A stretch of 64,000 bases of DNA from Holophagaceae bacterium (GTDB lineage Bacteria > Acidobacteriota > Holophagae > Holophagales > Holophagaceae): NCBI GenBank assembly GCA_016720465.1, contig JADKKO010000002.1, forward strand, positions 511,001 through 575,000, in the 5' to 3' direction. Each line of letters opens with the position of its first letter. Within the stretch, counting starts at the first letter, position 1. The notes under the pieces were generated by a model. It ran no database searches and had not been told where the DNA came from. It worked only from the letters and a program-made list of their open reading frames with translations. The position numbers were made by a program, and so were the translations under genes. Shown here one piece after another: positions 27,172-35,507 of this stretch.

Positions 27172-29247
27172 GTGAACGATTCCGCGCCGATCCACGCGCA
27201 GGGCGACCGCACCCTTGTCCTCCCGGCGGCCACCATCGGCCTCGGGGCCTTCCTGCTGTTCTTGGTGCAGCCGCTCCTGGCCAAGCGCATCCTGCCCTGG
27301 TTTGGCGGCTCGGCGGCGGTGTGGACCGCCTGCATGCTCTTCTTCCAGGTGCTGCTGCTGGGCGGCTACCTGTACGCGCATCTGCTGCAGAAGCTCTCCG
27401 CGAAACGGCAGGCGATCTTGCATTTGCTCCTGCTCGCGGCGAGCGTCCTCGCGCTTCCTTTGAGCCCCAATCCCGGGTGGAAACCCGGCATCACGGGCGA
27501 TCCGACCTTCCGCATCGTGGGCCTGTTGGCAGCCACCGTGGGCTTGCCCTACCTGCTGCTGTCCTCCACGAGCCCGCTGGTGCAGGCCTGGCTGGCCAGG
27601 GAACGCCCGGGCTGGCAGCCCTACCGCCTGTTCGCGCTTTCCAATGCGGGCAGCCTCGCGGCGCTGCTGGGCTATCCGGTGCTCATCGAACCTTTTTTCC
27701 GCCTGGGCATCCAGGCCTGGGTGTGGACCGCGGGTTATGGGGTCTACCTCCTCTGCGCGGTGGGAATGGTCTGGCGGGTGAAGGGATTTCCGGAAATTCC
27801 GGATCGCGCGGCGCCTGCCGCGGCTGATGGCGCGGAGCCAGGGCCCGGCCTCCGGCTGCTTTGGATCCTGCTGGCTTTCGCGCCTTCATTGTTGCTGTTG
27901 TCGGTGACCAGCCACCTCTGCACGAATGTCGCGCCCATTCCCTTCCTTTGGGTGCTCCCGCTCTGCCTGTACCTGCTGAGCTTCATCATCTGTTTCGACA
28001 ATCCCCGCTGGTACGTGCGCAAGGCCTTCGTGGGACTCCTGGTTCCCGCCCTGCTGGGCATGGGCTGGCTGATGATGCCGGACCACATCCACGCCCCGGT
28101 GAGGATCCAGGTGATCGTATTTTCAAGCGCGCTCTTCGTGGCCTGCATGACCGCCCATGGCGAATTGGCGCGTCTCCGTCCCGCGCCGGACCACCTCACG
28201 GGCTTCTACCTTTCGCTCTCCTTCGGCGGCGCCCTGGGAGGGATCTTCGCCGGCCTGGTGGCGCCCCGGATCTTCTCGACTTTGGTGGAATTCCCCATGG
28301 CCTTGGTGCTGATGGCGGTCCTGGTTTTCATCGCCTGGATGCGGGATTCCGGCGGAGGAACGCGGCGGTCCGTCAGGCAGGGCGGGGGGCTGCTGCTATC
28401 CATGTGCGCGACGGTCCTGGCGGTGATGTCGGTGAGGCTCGAGCATGAGCAAGCCCGCACCTCCCTGGTGCAGGTCCGCAATTTCTATGGTCCGCTGCAT
28501 GTGGTCGAGCGATACCAGGACCGTGATCGCATGCGGCTGCTGGTCCACGGCAACATCAACCATGGCGGCCAGTTCCTGGCGGGGGATCTCGCCAGGAAAC
28601 CTACCACCTACTACGGCCCCGACTCCGGGGTTGGGCTTTCGTTGCGGCTGCTCGGCGAGCAGGGCCCGCTGAAATTCGCCGTGGTGGGCCTGGGATCCGG
28701 CACGCTCGCCGACTATGCGCGGCGCGGGGACACGGTCCGGATCTACGAGATCAACCCCCTGGTCTCGGACCTGGCCCGCGGCTGGTTCCAGGCCATTCCC
28801 GAATGCGACGGGAAGGCGGAGGTGGTCATGGGCGACGCGCGGCTTTCCATGGAGCGCGAACCGCCCCAAGGCTACGACCTCATCGCCGTGGATGCCTTCA
28901 GCAGCGATTCCATTCCAGTCCATCTGCTCACGCGCGAGGCCTTCCAGCAGTACCGGCGCCATCTCCGTCCGGGTGGCGTCGTGGCGGTCCACATCTCCAA
29001 CCGCTACCTGGATCTGAAACCCGTGCTGCTTGCGGAGGCCCAGGAAGGCGGCTGGACGTCGCTCGAAGTCTCCAACGAGGAAGACGACGAGGCGGGCATC
29101 TTCAGCTCCGATTGGGTATTGATGAGCAGGGACGGGCTGCTTTTCAGGCGCGAGGAGATCGCGAATGCGGCCGTGGCCTTGGAACCCGGGCGCGGTGTCC
29201 GGCGTTGGACCGATGACTTCAGCAACCTGTACAGGATCCTGAAGTAG
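27172..29247 (+). CDS. Membrane-anchored spermidine-synthase-like protein
   Basis: A 691-residue fusion. The first about 400 residues hold roughly ten to twelve membrane helices (starting LGAFLLFLVQPLLAKRILPW, which is typical of this family). The C-terminal domain has the Rossmann SAM-binding fold of aminopropyltransferases: VVGLGSGTLADYARRG, IYEINPLV and GDARLSM, followed by IAVDAFSSDSIPVHLLT. Whether it makes polyamines or modifies another substrate is unknown. Many such fusions lack full polyamine-synthase residues. The start is a GTG. The stop is 1 bp from a convergent gene. Confidence 0.85.
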   Translation: MNDSAPIHAQGDRTLVLPAATIGLGAFLLFLVQPLLAKRILPWFGGSAAVWTACMLFFQVLLLGGYLYAHLLQKLSAKRQAILHLLLLAASVLALPLSPNPGWKPGITGDPTFRIVGLLAATVGLPYLLLSSTSPLVQAWLARERPGWQPYRLFALSNAGSLAALLGYPVLIEPFFRLGIQAWVWTAGYGVYLLCAVGMVWRVKGFPEIPDRAAPAAADGAEPGPGLRLLWILLAFAPSLLLLSVTSHLCTNVAPIPFLWVLPLCLYLLSFIICFDNPRWYVRKAFVGLLVPALLGMGWLMMPDHIHAPVRIQVIVFSSALFVACMTAHGELARLRPAPDHLTGFYLSLSFGGALGGIFAGLVAPRIFSTLVEFPMALVLMAVLVFIAWMRDSGGGTRRSVRQGGGLLLSMCATVLAVMSVRLEHEQARTSLVQVRNFYGPLHVVERYQDRDRMRLLVHGNINHGGQFLAGDLARKPTTYYGPDSGVGLSLRLLGEQGPLKFAVVGLGSGTLADYARRGDTVRIYEINPLVSDLARGWFQAIPECDGKAEVVMGDARLSMEREPPQGYDLIAVDAFSSDSIPVHLLTREAFQQYRRHLRPGGVVAVHISNRYLDLKPVLLAEAQEGGWTSLEVSNEEDDEAGIFSSDWVLMSRDGLLFRREEIANAAVALEPGRGVRRWTDDFSNLYRILK

Positions 29248-29248
29248 T

Positions 29249-31339
29249 TCATTTCCTCCAGTGGTTCAATTCGGTCTTCACCAGGTCCTTCAGATCCTGT
29301 TCGCCGGTGCCCGCTCCGTAGGCCACGGATTCCGCAGTGGAGGCCAGCTTCCGCAGGGCCGGTTCCCGGTCCGGCCTTTCCTTGGCCAGGCGCAGCAGCC
29401 ATGCGCGCAAGGTATCGCCTTTCTTGGGAGGCACGGTGGCGCGGGTGCGGCGCAGGAGCGGGCGCAACGGCCGGAGGCTGCGAAGGCCTGGACTGCCAGG
29501 CCCGGCCAGGCCCAGGCGCCCCAGCCAGGAAGCGCGGGCGCGCCAAAGCACGATCGCGATGCCCGTGGCCAGGGCCAGCGCCACCAGCGAAACCGGCCAG
29601 GACGGGCCTGTTCCTTTGAGAGAGCCGAAATTCCACGATTTCACATTGCCAAAGGCCGAAAGCTTGGCGGTGGCCCAGTCGAATCCGATGGACTGGTCCT
29701 CGCCGGTAAAACGCACCACATGGCGGTCCCATCGGAACCGTACGGCGTCCGCCCACCGCTGGACCGCCCCCATGAACCCTTGCGTCAAAGCGCTGTTGGG
29801 CGGCGCCGGGGGCGTGGGATCGGACACCAGCCACAATCTCGAATCCGGATCGTAATACTCCACCCAGGAATGCGCTTCGTTCTGGGTCACCATGAAATAC
29901 CCGCCTTCGGAGATCCAGGGGCCTAGCCGGTAGCCGTTCACCACCCGCGCGAAGACGCCGCGGCTGCGCAGCATCAGGGCCATGCTCGAGGCGAAATATT
30001 CGCAGTGGCCGGCTCTGGAATGCTCCAGGAAATCAGCGATGGGATCCTCCGCGGAGCCCGAAGGATTGTCCAACGTGTACGCGAAGCTCCGCAAGCGCCC
30101 GGAAAGCCGCTGGGCCAATTCCCGGGCCGGCAATTCTCCGGGCACGGTCTGGTCGGCGAAGCGGCGGGCCGCGGTCCCGGTGCTGCCGGTGTAGAGCAGG
30201 ATGGCGCGCCGCGGCCCGAAAGGCTGGGGCTCCTTGACGTTGAATTTCGCACCCTGGTCCTTGGTCCTGAACGGCTCGGCGGCCCCTGCTGCTTCGCGCC
30301 GGTCCAACCCGAACAGGTTCAGATACTGCCGCCCCGGCGGTTGGTAGGACCAGCGGATGGCGCCCCCCAGGCCCCGGGTGAGCGGGATGCCGCGCGGGCT
30401 CTGGAACATCGGGTAGTCGCAGTAGGGCAGCGCCACGATGGGCGTGGAGCTGGGTTCCAGGATGATCTCGAGCGGGGGTTCATTGTCGGGCCAGATGCCA
30501 GCGGCCACCATGGACCAGGGCGCCCGCGGCGTGGCCGCCAAGGTGTCCCACCGCGCCCCGTCCAGCTTTTCCAGCGCCACGCCCCGCAGGAGAGCCAGCC
30601 GGTTGGCCAGAACAGGAATCTGCGACGGCGCCATGCCCTGGGGCGGCTGGATGCGCATGACGATTTCCGAATTGCCGGAGATGCGTCCGGTGCGTCCCAG
30701 ATCCACGCTGTCGCTCAGGCCCGCGGATGTGCCCGCGAACGCGGAAACGCTCCAGGGCAATGGGCGGAGGCCGAGGGTGATGCGCGGCAGGAAGACGAAA
30801 AAGGCGCCGGCCAGCAACAGGCAGGCGAGGGTCCAGCGGAGGGTCCGGGCGTAGGGCGGGATCGGCACCGGGCCCCTGCGCAGCAAGGCGGAGGGCTCCC
30901 AGGCCTGCTGCAGCAGCACGAGGGCCGTCCCGGCGACCCAGGCGGCGGCCCAGGCCATGAACTCCAGATCGGCGGTGCTGATGGCGGTGGTGAGGAAGAG
31001 CAGGAATCCCATCAGCAGCAACTGCCGCCGCTGGGGCAATTCCCTGGGAAGCGACAGCCGAAGGCCCATGAGCATGAACAGGAGGTGCACCAGGATGGCC
31101 AGGAAGCTGCCGGACTGCCGCCGCAGGATCGGCACTTCCAGCGCGAGCAGCAGGATCAGCAGGGTCTGCAGCCAGCGGCGCCAGCGGCCCAGGTCCAGCC
31201 TCGCGGCTTCCACGCCCGCAGCCGCTCCGAGGGGAACCGCCATCCAGGCCACCTCCCAGGGCTCGTAGATCCCCGTCGTGGCCACCGCGCCATAGGCCAG
31301 CCAGGCGGGAAGATGATCGGTCCAGCGGGAATATTTCAT
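29249..31339 (-). CDS. Transglutaminase-like membrane protein (DUF3488 plus TGase core)
   Basis: A 696-residue protein. The N-terminal half has several membrane helices (DUF3488-like, about residues 15-210). A periplasmic region follows, then the transglutaminase-like thiol peptidase core with Cys in GHCEYFASSMALMLRSRG, His in EAHSWVEYYD and Asp in SDPTPP. One more helix (about 580-600) precedes a basic C-terminal cytoplasmic tail. Proteins of this build are often encoded with MoxR AAA+ and DUF58 proteins, but neither is seen here. It is the last gene of the anmK/solute-binding lipoprotein operon, so a role at the cell wall is possible. Confidence 0.88.
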   Translation of the reverse strand: MKYSRWTDHLPAWLAYGAVATTGIYEPWEVAWMAVPLGAAAGVEAARLDLGRWRRWLQTLLILLLALEVPILRRQSGSFLAILVHLLFMLMGLRLSLPRELPQRRQLLLMGFLLFLTTAISTADLEFMAWAAAWVAGTALVLLQQAWEPSALLRRGPVPIPPYARTLRWTLACLLLAGAFFVFLPRITLGLRPLPWSVSAFAGTSAGLSDSVDLGRTGRISGNSEIVMRIQPPQGMAPSQIPVLANRLALLRGVALEKLDGARWDTLAATPRAPWSMVAAGIWPDNEPPLEIILEPSSTPIVALPYCDYPMFQSPRGIPLTRGLGGAIRWSYQPPGRQYLNLFGLDRREAAGAAEPFRTKDQGAKFNVKEPQPFGPRRAILLYTGSTGTAARRFADQTVPGELPARELAQRLSGRLRSFAYTLDNPSGSAEDPIADFLEHSRAGHCEYFASSMALMLRSRGVFARVVNGYRLGPWISEGGYFMVTQNEAHSWVEYYDPDSRLWLVSDPTPPAPPNSALTQGFMGAVQRWADAVRFRWDRHVVRFTGEDQSIGFDWATAKLSAFGNVKSWNFGSLKGTGPSWPVSLVALALATGIAIVLWRARASWLGRLGLAGPGSPGLRSLRPLRPLLRRTRATVPPKKGDTLRAWLLRLAKERPDREPALRKLASTAESVAYGAGTGEQDLKDLVKTELNHWRK

Positions 31340-31362
31340 GACCTATCCAAGATACCCCGCGC

Positions 31363-32919
31363 CTACTTGGCCCACACGCCTTGAAAATCGCCCACGGCAT
31401 TGGGTTCCAGCTCGAAGCCAGGCCTGGCCGCCACGACCTGGTCGGGCCACCAGAGGAAGGCGTACGGAGCCTGGTCCACGATGCGCGCCTGGGCTTGCCG
31501 CAGCAGTGAAAACCGCAGGGATTCGTCGCCCGCGGCCCGCGCGGAATCCAGCAGGCGGTCCGTTTCGGCATCGGCGTAGCGGCCGCGGTTGAAGCCCGCG
31601 GGCGGCGCCATCCGGGAGTGGAAGGTGCGGTGGAGCATCTCGGGATCCGCGATGCCCACCCAACGCAGGGAAGCCACGTCGAATCGGCCCGCCATCACCT
31701 CGCTCAGCAGGGTGCCGAATTCCCGGGTGAGGATCTGCAGGTCGATGCCCAGCCCCGCCCATTGGGCCTGCAAGGCCAGGGCCTTCATGCGCGAATTGAT
31801 TTCGGCGGTGGCATGCATGCGCAGGCTGAAGCGGATACCCTTTCTGCCGCGTCTGCATCCGGCCGCGTCCAGGGCATCATTCGCGGCGCGGAGCCTAGCG
31901 GTCCGGTCTGCCGGCGTGTTGGGCCGGGTCCGCGCATCGAGCCCGAAAGGCAGCTCCGGGGGGAAGAAGCCCCAGGCCTCCCGCGCCAAGCCGCCCATCA
32001 ATCCCTGCACCAAGGCCGGGCGGTCCAGTGCCAGCGAAAGCGCCCGCCGGACCCGCGGATCCTTGAGCACTGGATGCTCGCAATTGAAGGCCACGTATTC
32101 GAGATTGGCGCCGGGGCGCCGATGCACCTGGAACCCGGCCGGTTCGCGCAGCAGGTCCGGGGGCAGGTTGTTGAGGCACACGTCGACGCTGCCATGGCGC
32201 AGGGCCAGCAGGCGCGACGTGGCATCGGGCAGCCAGCGTATGTCCAGGTCCAACGGCAGCCCCGCGTGCCTGGCGAAATCCGGATGGCCAGGCTTGGCGT
32301 TCAGCCTGATGCGCTGCTCCGGCACCAGCTCCCTGATGGCGTAAGGCCCAGTCCCAGCTTCTCCCGCACCCCCCGCGCCATTCTGGGTGATGCCCAGGAT
32401 GCCCCGGACGAGGTTCGCGGGAAAACCGGGATCGCTGACCTTCAGGCGGAGGACGAGCTGATCGGAACTCCCCTGGTTGACGATGTGGATATCCGCGATT
32501 TCATCCTTGAAAGGCCCGGCTTTGGGACTGGAAAGGGTCGGATCCATGAGGGCCCGGATGCTTTTCAGGGCGTCTGCCGCGCGGAGCGGGCGGCCCGGGG
32601 CGAATTCGGTCCCGGTGTGGGGTCCAGGAGAATTCGGGAACGTGAAAGCCAGTTCGGTGTAGGGCTGGATCCAACGCCAGTCCACGCACGCATCCGGCAA
32701 CAGTTCGAGGTCGGGTCCGCGCTTCAGCAAGGCCTGGTGGGTGAGTGAAAGCAGTTTCTGGCTGGCCTGATCCTGCCCCTGCCGCGGATCCAGGCTGATG
32801 GGAAAATTCTCCCAGGCCAGGACGGCCGCCTGGTTCCGTTCTACCCCCGGGCGCGAGGCAGGCTGGCAGGCCAGAATTCCGGCCAAGACCGGACTTGTGG
32901 CGATTCGAACCAGGCGCAT
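31363..32919 (-). CDS. Solute-binding lipoprotein, family 5 (peptide/nickel type)
   Basis: A 518-residue ABC-type binding protein (SBP_bac_5). The signal peptide ends in a lipobox ILAC (residues near 18-21). Family motifs include LTHQALLKRGPDLELLPDAC, the domain-2 region VAFNCEHPVLKDPRVRRALS and VDQAPYAFLWWPDQVVA. No permease or ATPase gene is adjacent, so it is an orphan component. It starts 20 bp after the stop of anmK, which suggests it binds muropeptides or anhydro-sugars from wall turnover, like MppA in enteric bacteria. That substrate is inferred from context. Start chosen at the ATG giving the lipoprotein signal. Confidence 0.85.
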   Translation of the reverse strand: MRLVRIATSPVLAGILACQPASRPGVERNQAAVLAWENFPISLDPRQGQDQASQKLLSLTHQALLKRGPDLELLPDACVDWRWIQPYTELAFTFPNSPGPHTGTEFAPGRPLRAADALKSIRALMDPTLSSPKAGPFKDEIADIHIVNQGSSDQLVLRLKVSDPGFPANLVRGILGITQNGAGGAGEAGTGPYAIRELVPEQRIRLNAKPGHPDFARHAGLPLDLDIRWLPDATSRLLALRHGSVDVCLNNLPPDLLREPAGFQVHRRPGANLEYVAFNCEHPVLKDPRVRRALSLALDRPALVQGLMGGLAREAWGFFPPELPFGLDARTRPNTPADRTARLRAANDALDAAGCRRGRKGIRFSLRMHATAEINSRMKALALQAQWAGLGIDLQILTREFGTLLSEVMAGRFDVASLRWVGIADPEMLHRTFHSRMAPPAGFNRGRYADAETDRLLDSARAAGDESLRFSLLRQAQARIVDQAPYAFLWWPDQVVAARPGFELEPNAVGDFQGVWAK

Positions 32920-32939
32920 CAAGACGATCGGCTGCTTGC

Positions 32940-34085
32940 TCAGGGGAGCACCCAGGCGCCCAGGGCGGCGGCTCTCGAAGCGCCGGTGACTTCGGGCACG
33001 TTGCCCGCTAGGCCGCAAGCGCTGGCGGCTCCGAGCAGGGCCCAGGAAACGGCCTCGCGGGCGCCGTTCGGGAACTGATGATCATCCGCGAAGGGCAGCT
33101 CGGGGAACCGGACGGACAGCTCCCGCCGGAGCCGCAGATGGCGCGCACCGCCGCCGCTGGCGAGACCGCGGAGGCTGGCCGGCAGCGGGTCCAGGCGCCT
33201 CAGTTCCGAGGCCACCGACTGGGCCGTGAAGGCAGCGAGCGTCGCGAGACGGTCAGGCAGGGGGAGGGCTTCCAACGGGGCCGATTCCATCTGAAGCCAG
33301 GCGGCGCCGAATGTTTCCCGGCCGGTGGACTTGGGCGGGGCCGCGGAGAAGAAGGGATGCGCCATCCAGCGGGCCAGCAGCGATTCATCCACGTTTCCGG
33401 AGGCGTAGGCGCCCTGGGGATCGAAGGGGATGCCGAGCCATTTTCCCGCCGCGAGGTCCAGCAGGGACATGCCGGGGCCCACGTCCCAGGCCCTCAGGTA
33501 AGCGCCGTCCCAGACTGTGATGTTGGCGATACCGCCGAGGTTCAAGGCCGCCCAGGGTTCAGCGCGGCCCCGCAACCACAGCTCCGTGAGCGTCACGAGC
33601 GGCGCGCCCTGGCCGCCCAGCGCCATGTCCATGCGGCGCAGATCGAAGACCACCGGGCAGCGCAGGGCTTCACAAAGCGAGTAGGGGTCCGCCAACTGTA
33701 AAGTCGCGCCATCCTGCGGGTGGTGCTGGATGGTCTGGCCATGCAGGGATGCCATATGGGGAGCGCCTCCCGATCCATCGGCCATCCGCCTGGCGGCAAG
33801 GGCGTGGTGGTCCCCCAAACGCCGCTGGAGCACCGTGATCTGGGAGGGCCTGAGTCGGTCCGCGGCGGCTTCCACCACCGCCTCGCGCAGATCCATCGGA
33901 TAGGGCTCGTGGTGGTGGGCCAGCAGCGCGAGGAAGGGCAGGCCGCCCTGGAATCCATGCGGATCCACTTCCACGAGCGCCGCATCCAGGCCATCGGCGG
34001 AGGTCCCGGACATGAGTCCCAGCACCCGCCAAGGCCCCTGCTCCGGAAGCCCCGGGATGCGCCACTGGGAAGGTTCGGAGGACAT
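32940..34085 (-). CDS. anmK: Anhydro-N-acetylmuramic acid kinase
   Basis: AnmK phosphorylates 1,6-anhydro-MurNAc to MurNAc-6-P during peptidoglycan recycling. The 381-residue protein has the phosphate-binding N-terminal motif VLGLMSGTSADGLDAALVEV, the HGQTI motif (SLHGQTIQHHP), NLGGIANIT, the catalytic DVGPGMSLLD region and SGGGARH near the C-terminus. The start giving MSSEPSQ was chosen over a longer frame with a non-conserved Pro/His-rich leader. It is first in a likely operon with a solute-binding lipoprotein and a transglutaminase-like protein. Confidence 0.95.
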   Translation of the reverse strand: MSSEPSQWRIPGLPEQGPWRVLGLMSGTSADGLDAALVEVDPHGFQGGLPFLALLAHHHEPYPMDLREAVVEAAADRLRPSQITVLQRRLGDHHALAARRMADGSGGAPHMASLHGQTIQHHPQDGATLQLADPYSLCEALRCPVVFDLRRMDMALGGQGAPLVTLTELWLRGRAEPWAALNLGGIANITVWDGAYLRAWDVGPGMSLLDLAAGKWLGIPFDPQGAYASGNVDESLLARWMAHPFFSAAPPKSTGRETFGAAWLQMESAPLEALPLPDRLATLAAFTAQSVASELRRLDPLPASLRGLASGGGARHLRLRRELSVRFPELPFADDHQFPNGAREAVSWALLGAASACGLAGNVPEVTGASRAAALGAWVLP

Positions 34086-34242
34086 GGAAGGATGATGCCA
34101 GGAATCGGCAAAGGGATGAGGCAAAGCGGTATGGGGCGGTGAGGCGCGAGGCGGCGAAGTTTCATGTGGCCGCGCCCGATCCCCATTACCCCGCACGCTC
34201 CGCGCCTGTCTTCGCTATGCTTTTCCTTTCCACGGAGCCGCC

Positions 34243-34968
34243 ATGGCTATGTCGTTTTCCTTCATGGACTCGTTGACCTACGGCGCGCTGCTGATGAAAC
34301 GCCGCGACGAAGCGGGCGGAGGATCCTCCATGGGTTGCATCATTTTCCTGATCATCGTGGGGATCGTGGCCTTCATCATCATGAAGAACCGCAGCAGCGC
34401 GCCAGCTTCGGGCCCGCTGCCGGCTCCGGGGAATCGCCAGGGGGGCGGCAGCGGAGCCGCGATGCCCAACTTCGTGAACCCCTACGACAAGTGCCCCAAT
34501 TGCGGAGCCAAGGGCGACAAGATGAAATCCACCTGGGACGGCATGCGCAAGGTCCAGTGGACATGCGGCTACTGCGCTTCCCTGGCCGGCGTGCAGGAGC
34601 TGAAGGATGAGGAGCTGCCCGCTTCGGCCAAGGCAAGGCTGGGCATCGGCCAGGCTCCGGGCGCCCAGAACATGATGGGAGGCCCGGGCTATCCAGGCAG
34701 CGGCAGCGGCGTGGGCGGCCTGCTCACGGGCATGATGCTTGGCAGCATGCTGGGGGGCGACCATCACGATCATTCCGGCGACGGCGGATTCGGTTCCAGC
34801 GGCACCGGCGGCACGAGTTCCAATTCCGATTGGGGCGAATCCGGCGGCAGCGGCTGGGGTGATTCCGGCTCCTCGGATTCTGGCTCTTCCGATTCCGGCG
34901 GTGGCTGGGGCGATTCGGGCGGCGGCGACTCCGGCGGCGGAGACAGCGGTGGCGGCGGGGACTGGTGA
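34243..34968 (+). CDS. Membrane-anchored zinc-ribbon protein with Gly/Ser/Asp-rich tail
   Basis: A 241-residue protein. One membrane helix (about residues 30-46, MGCIIFLIIVGIVAFIIMK) is followed by a zinc ribbon with CPNCGAKG and CGYC (about 84-109), then a Met/Gly segment and a long low-complexity tail of Gly, Ser, Asp and Trp (WGDSGGGDSGG-like units) to the end. Tails like this are common in TPM/YgcG-type and other envelope proteins, but no TPM domain is present. Function unknown. A classic terminator follows. Confidence 0.7.
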   Translation: MAMSFSFMDSLTYGALLMKRRDEAGGGSSMGCIIFLIIVGIVAFIIMKNRSSAPASGPLPAPGNRQGGGSGAAMPNFVNPYDKCPNCGAKGDKMKSTWDGMRKVQWTCGYCASLAGVQELKDEELPASAKARLGIGQAPGAQNMMGGPGYPGSGSGVGGLLTGMMLGSMLGGDHHDHSGDGGFGSSGTGGTSSNSDWGESGGSGWGDSGSSDSGSSDSGGGWGDSGGGDSGGGDSGGGGDW

Positions 34969-34989
34969 TCCATTGATCCGATCTGTTCG

Positions 34990-35014
34990 GGGGGCCGCCA
35001 AGGCCCCCTTTTTT
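34990..35014 (+). terminator. Rho-independent terminator
   Basis: GGGGGCC, a 5-nt loop, GGCCCCC, then six T. It directly follows the zinc-ribbon protein gene and precedes the 3' end of the convergent gatC. Confidence 0.9.
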
Positions 35015-35033
35015 CTGCGGCCTTCTGCGGACC

Positions 35034-35324
35034 TCAGCCCGGCATCACCTTCGGCACGACGAAATGGCCTTGGTCGTGTTCCGGGGCATTGGCCAGGGCC
35101 TGGGCCTGGGTGAAGCACTCCAGTACCTCGTCCTCGCGCCGGGGCAGGATCAGGTTCAGGCCATGGGTGGTGGGTTCCACGCCCTCAAGAGGCAACGCGT
35201 CCAGGCTTTCAGCGTGGCTCAGCATCCGGGCCATGGCCAGCCGCATGGGTTCGATTTCTGTTTCGTCCAGCTGGAGGCTCGCGAGCTTTGCGCAGCGCAG
35301 CACATCTTCGCGCGTGACTTCCAT
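35034..35324 (-). CDS. gatC: Asp-tRNA(Asn)/Glu-tRNA(Gln) amidotransferase subunit C
   Basis: A 96-residue GatC that stabilises the GatAB amidotransferase. Family features: MEVTREDVLRCAKLASLQLD at the start, ARMLSHAESLDALPLEGVEP in the middle and LILPRREDEV, with FVVPKVMPG at the end. GGAGG lies just before the ATG. gatA and gatB are not adjacent. Its presence implies indirect charging of tRNA-Gln and/or tRNA-Asn. It is divergent from the large unknown exported protein gene. Confidence 0.93.
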   Translation of the reverse strand: MEVTREDVLRCAKLASLQLDETEIEPMRLAMARMLSHAESLDALPLEGVEPTTHGLNLILPRREDEVLECFTQAQALANAPEHDQGHFVVPKVMPG

Positions 35325-35507
35325 GGTCCCTCCTCCGCTGCTCCGGCAAAACCCACCCCCCGGCACGGGTCCGGCATCAAAGGTGGCTAAGGCCTGATGC
35401 TGGATGCAAGCAATGGGATGCCAGCCTCCCTGACCAGTAGACCCGAATCCATGGGCGGCCGCCAGCCGCCTCTGCGATACGATGGAGCATCCAATTCGAG
35501 GCCTGCC

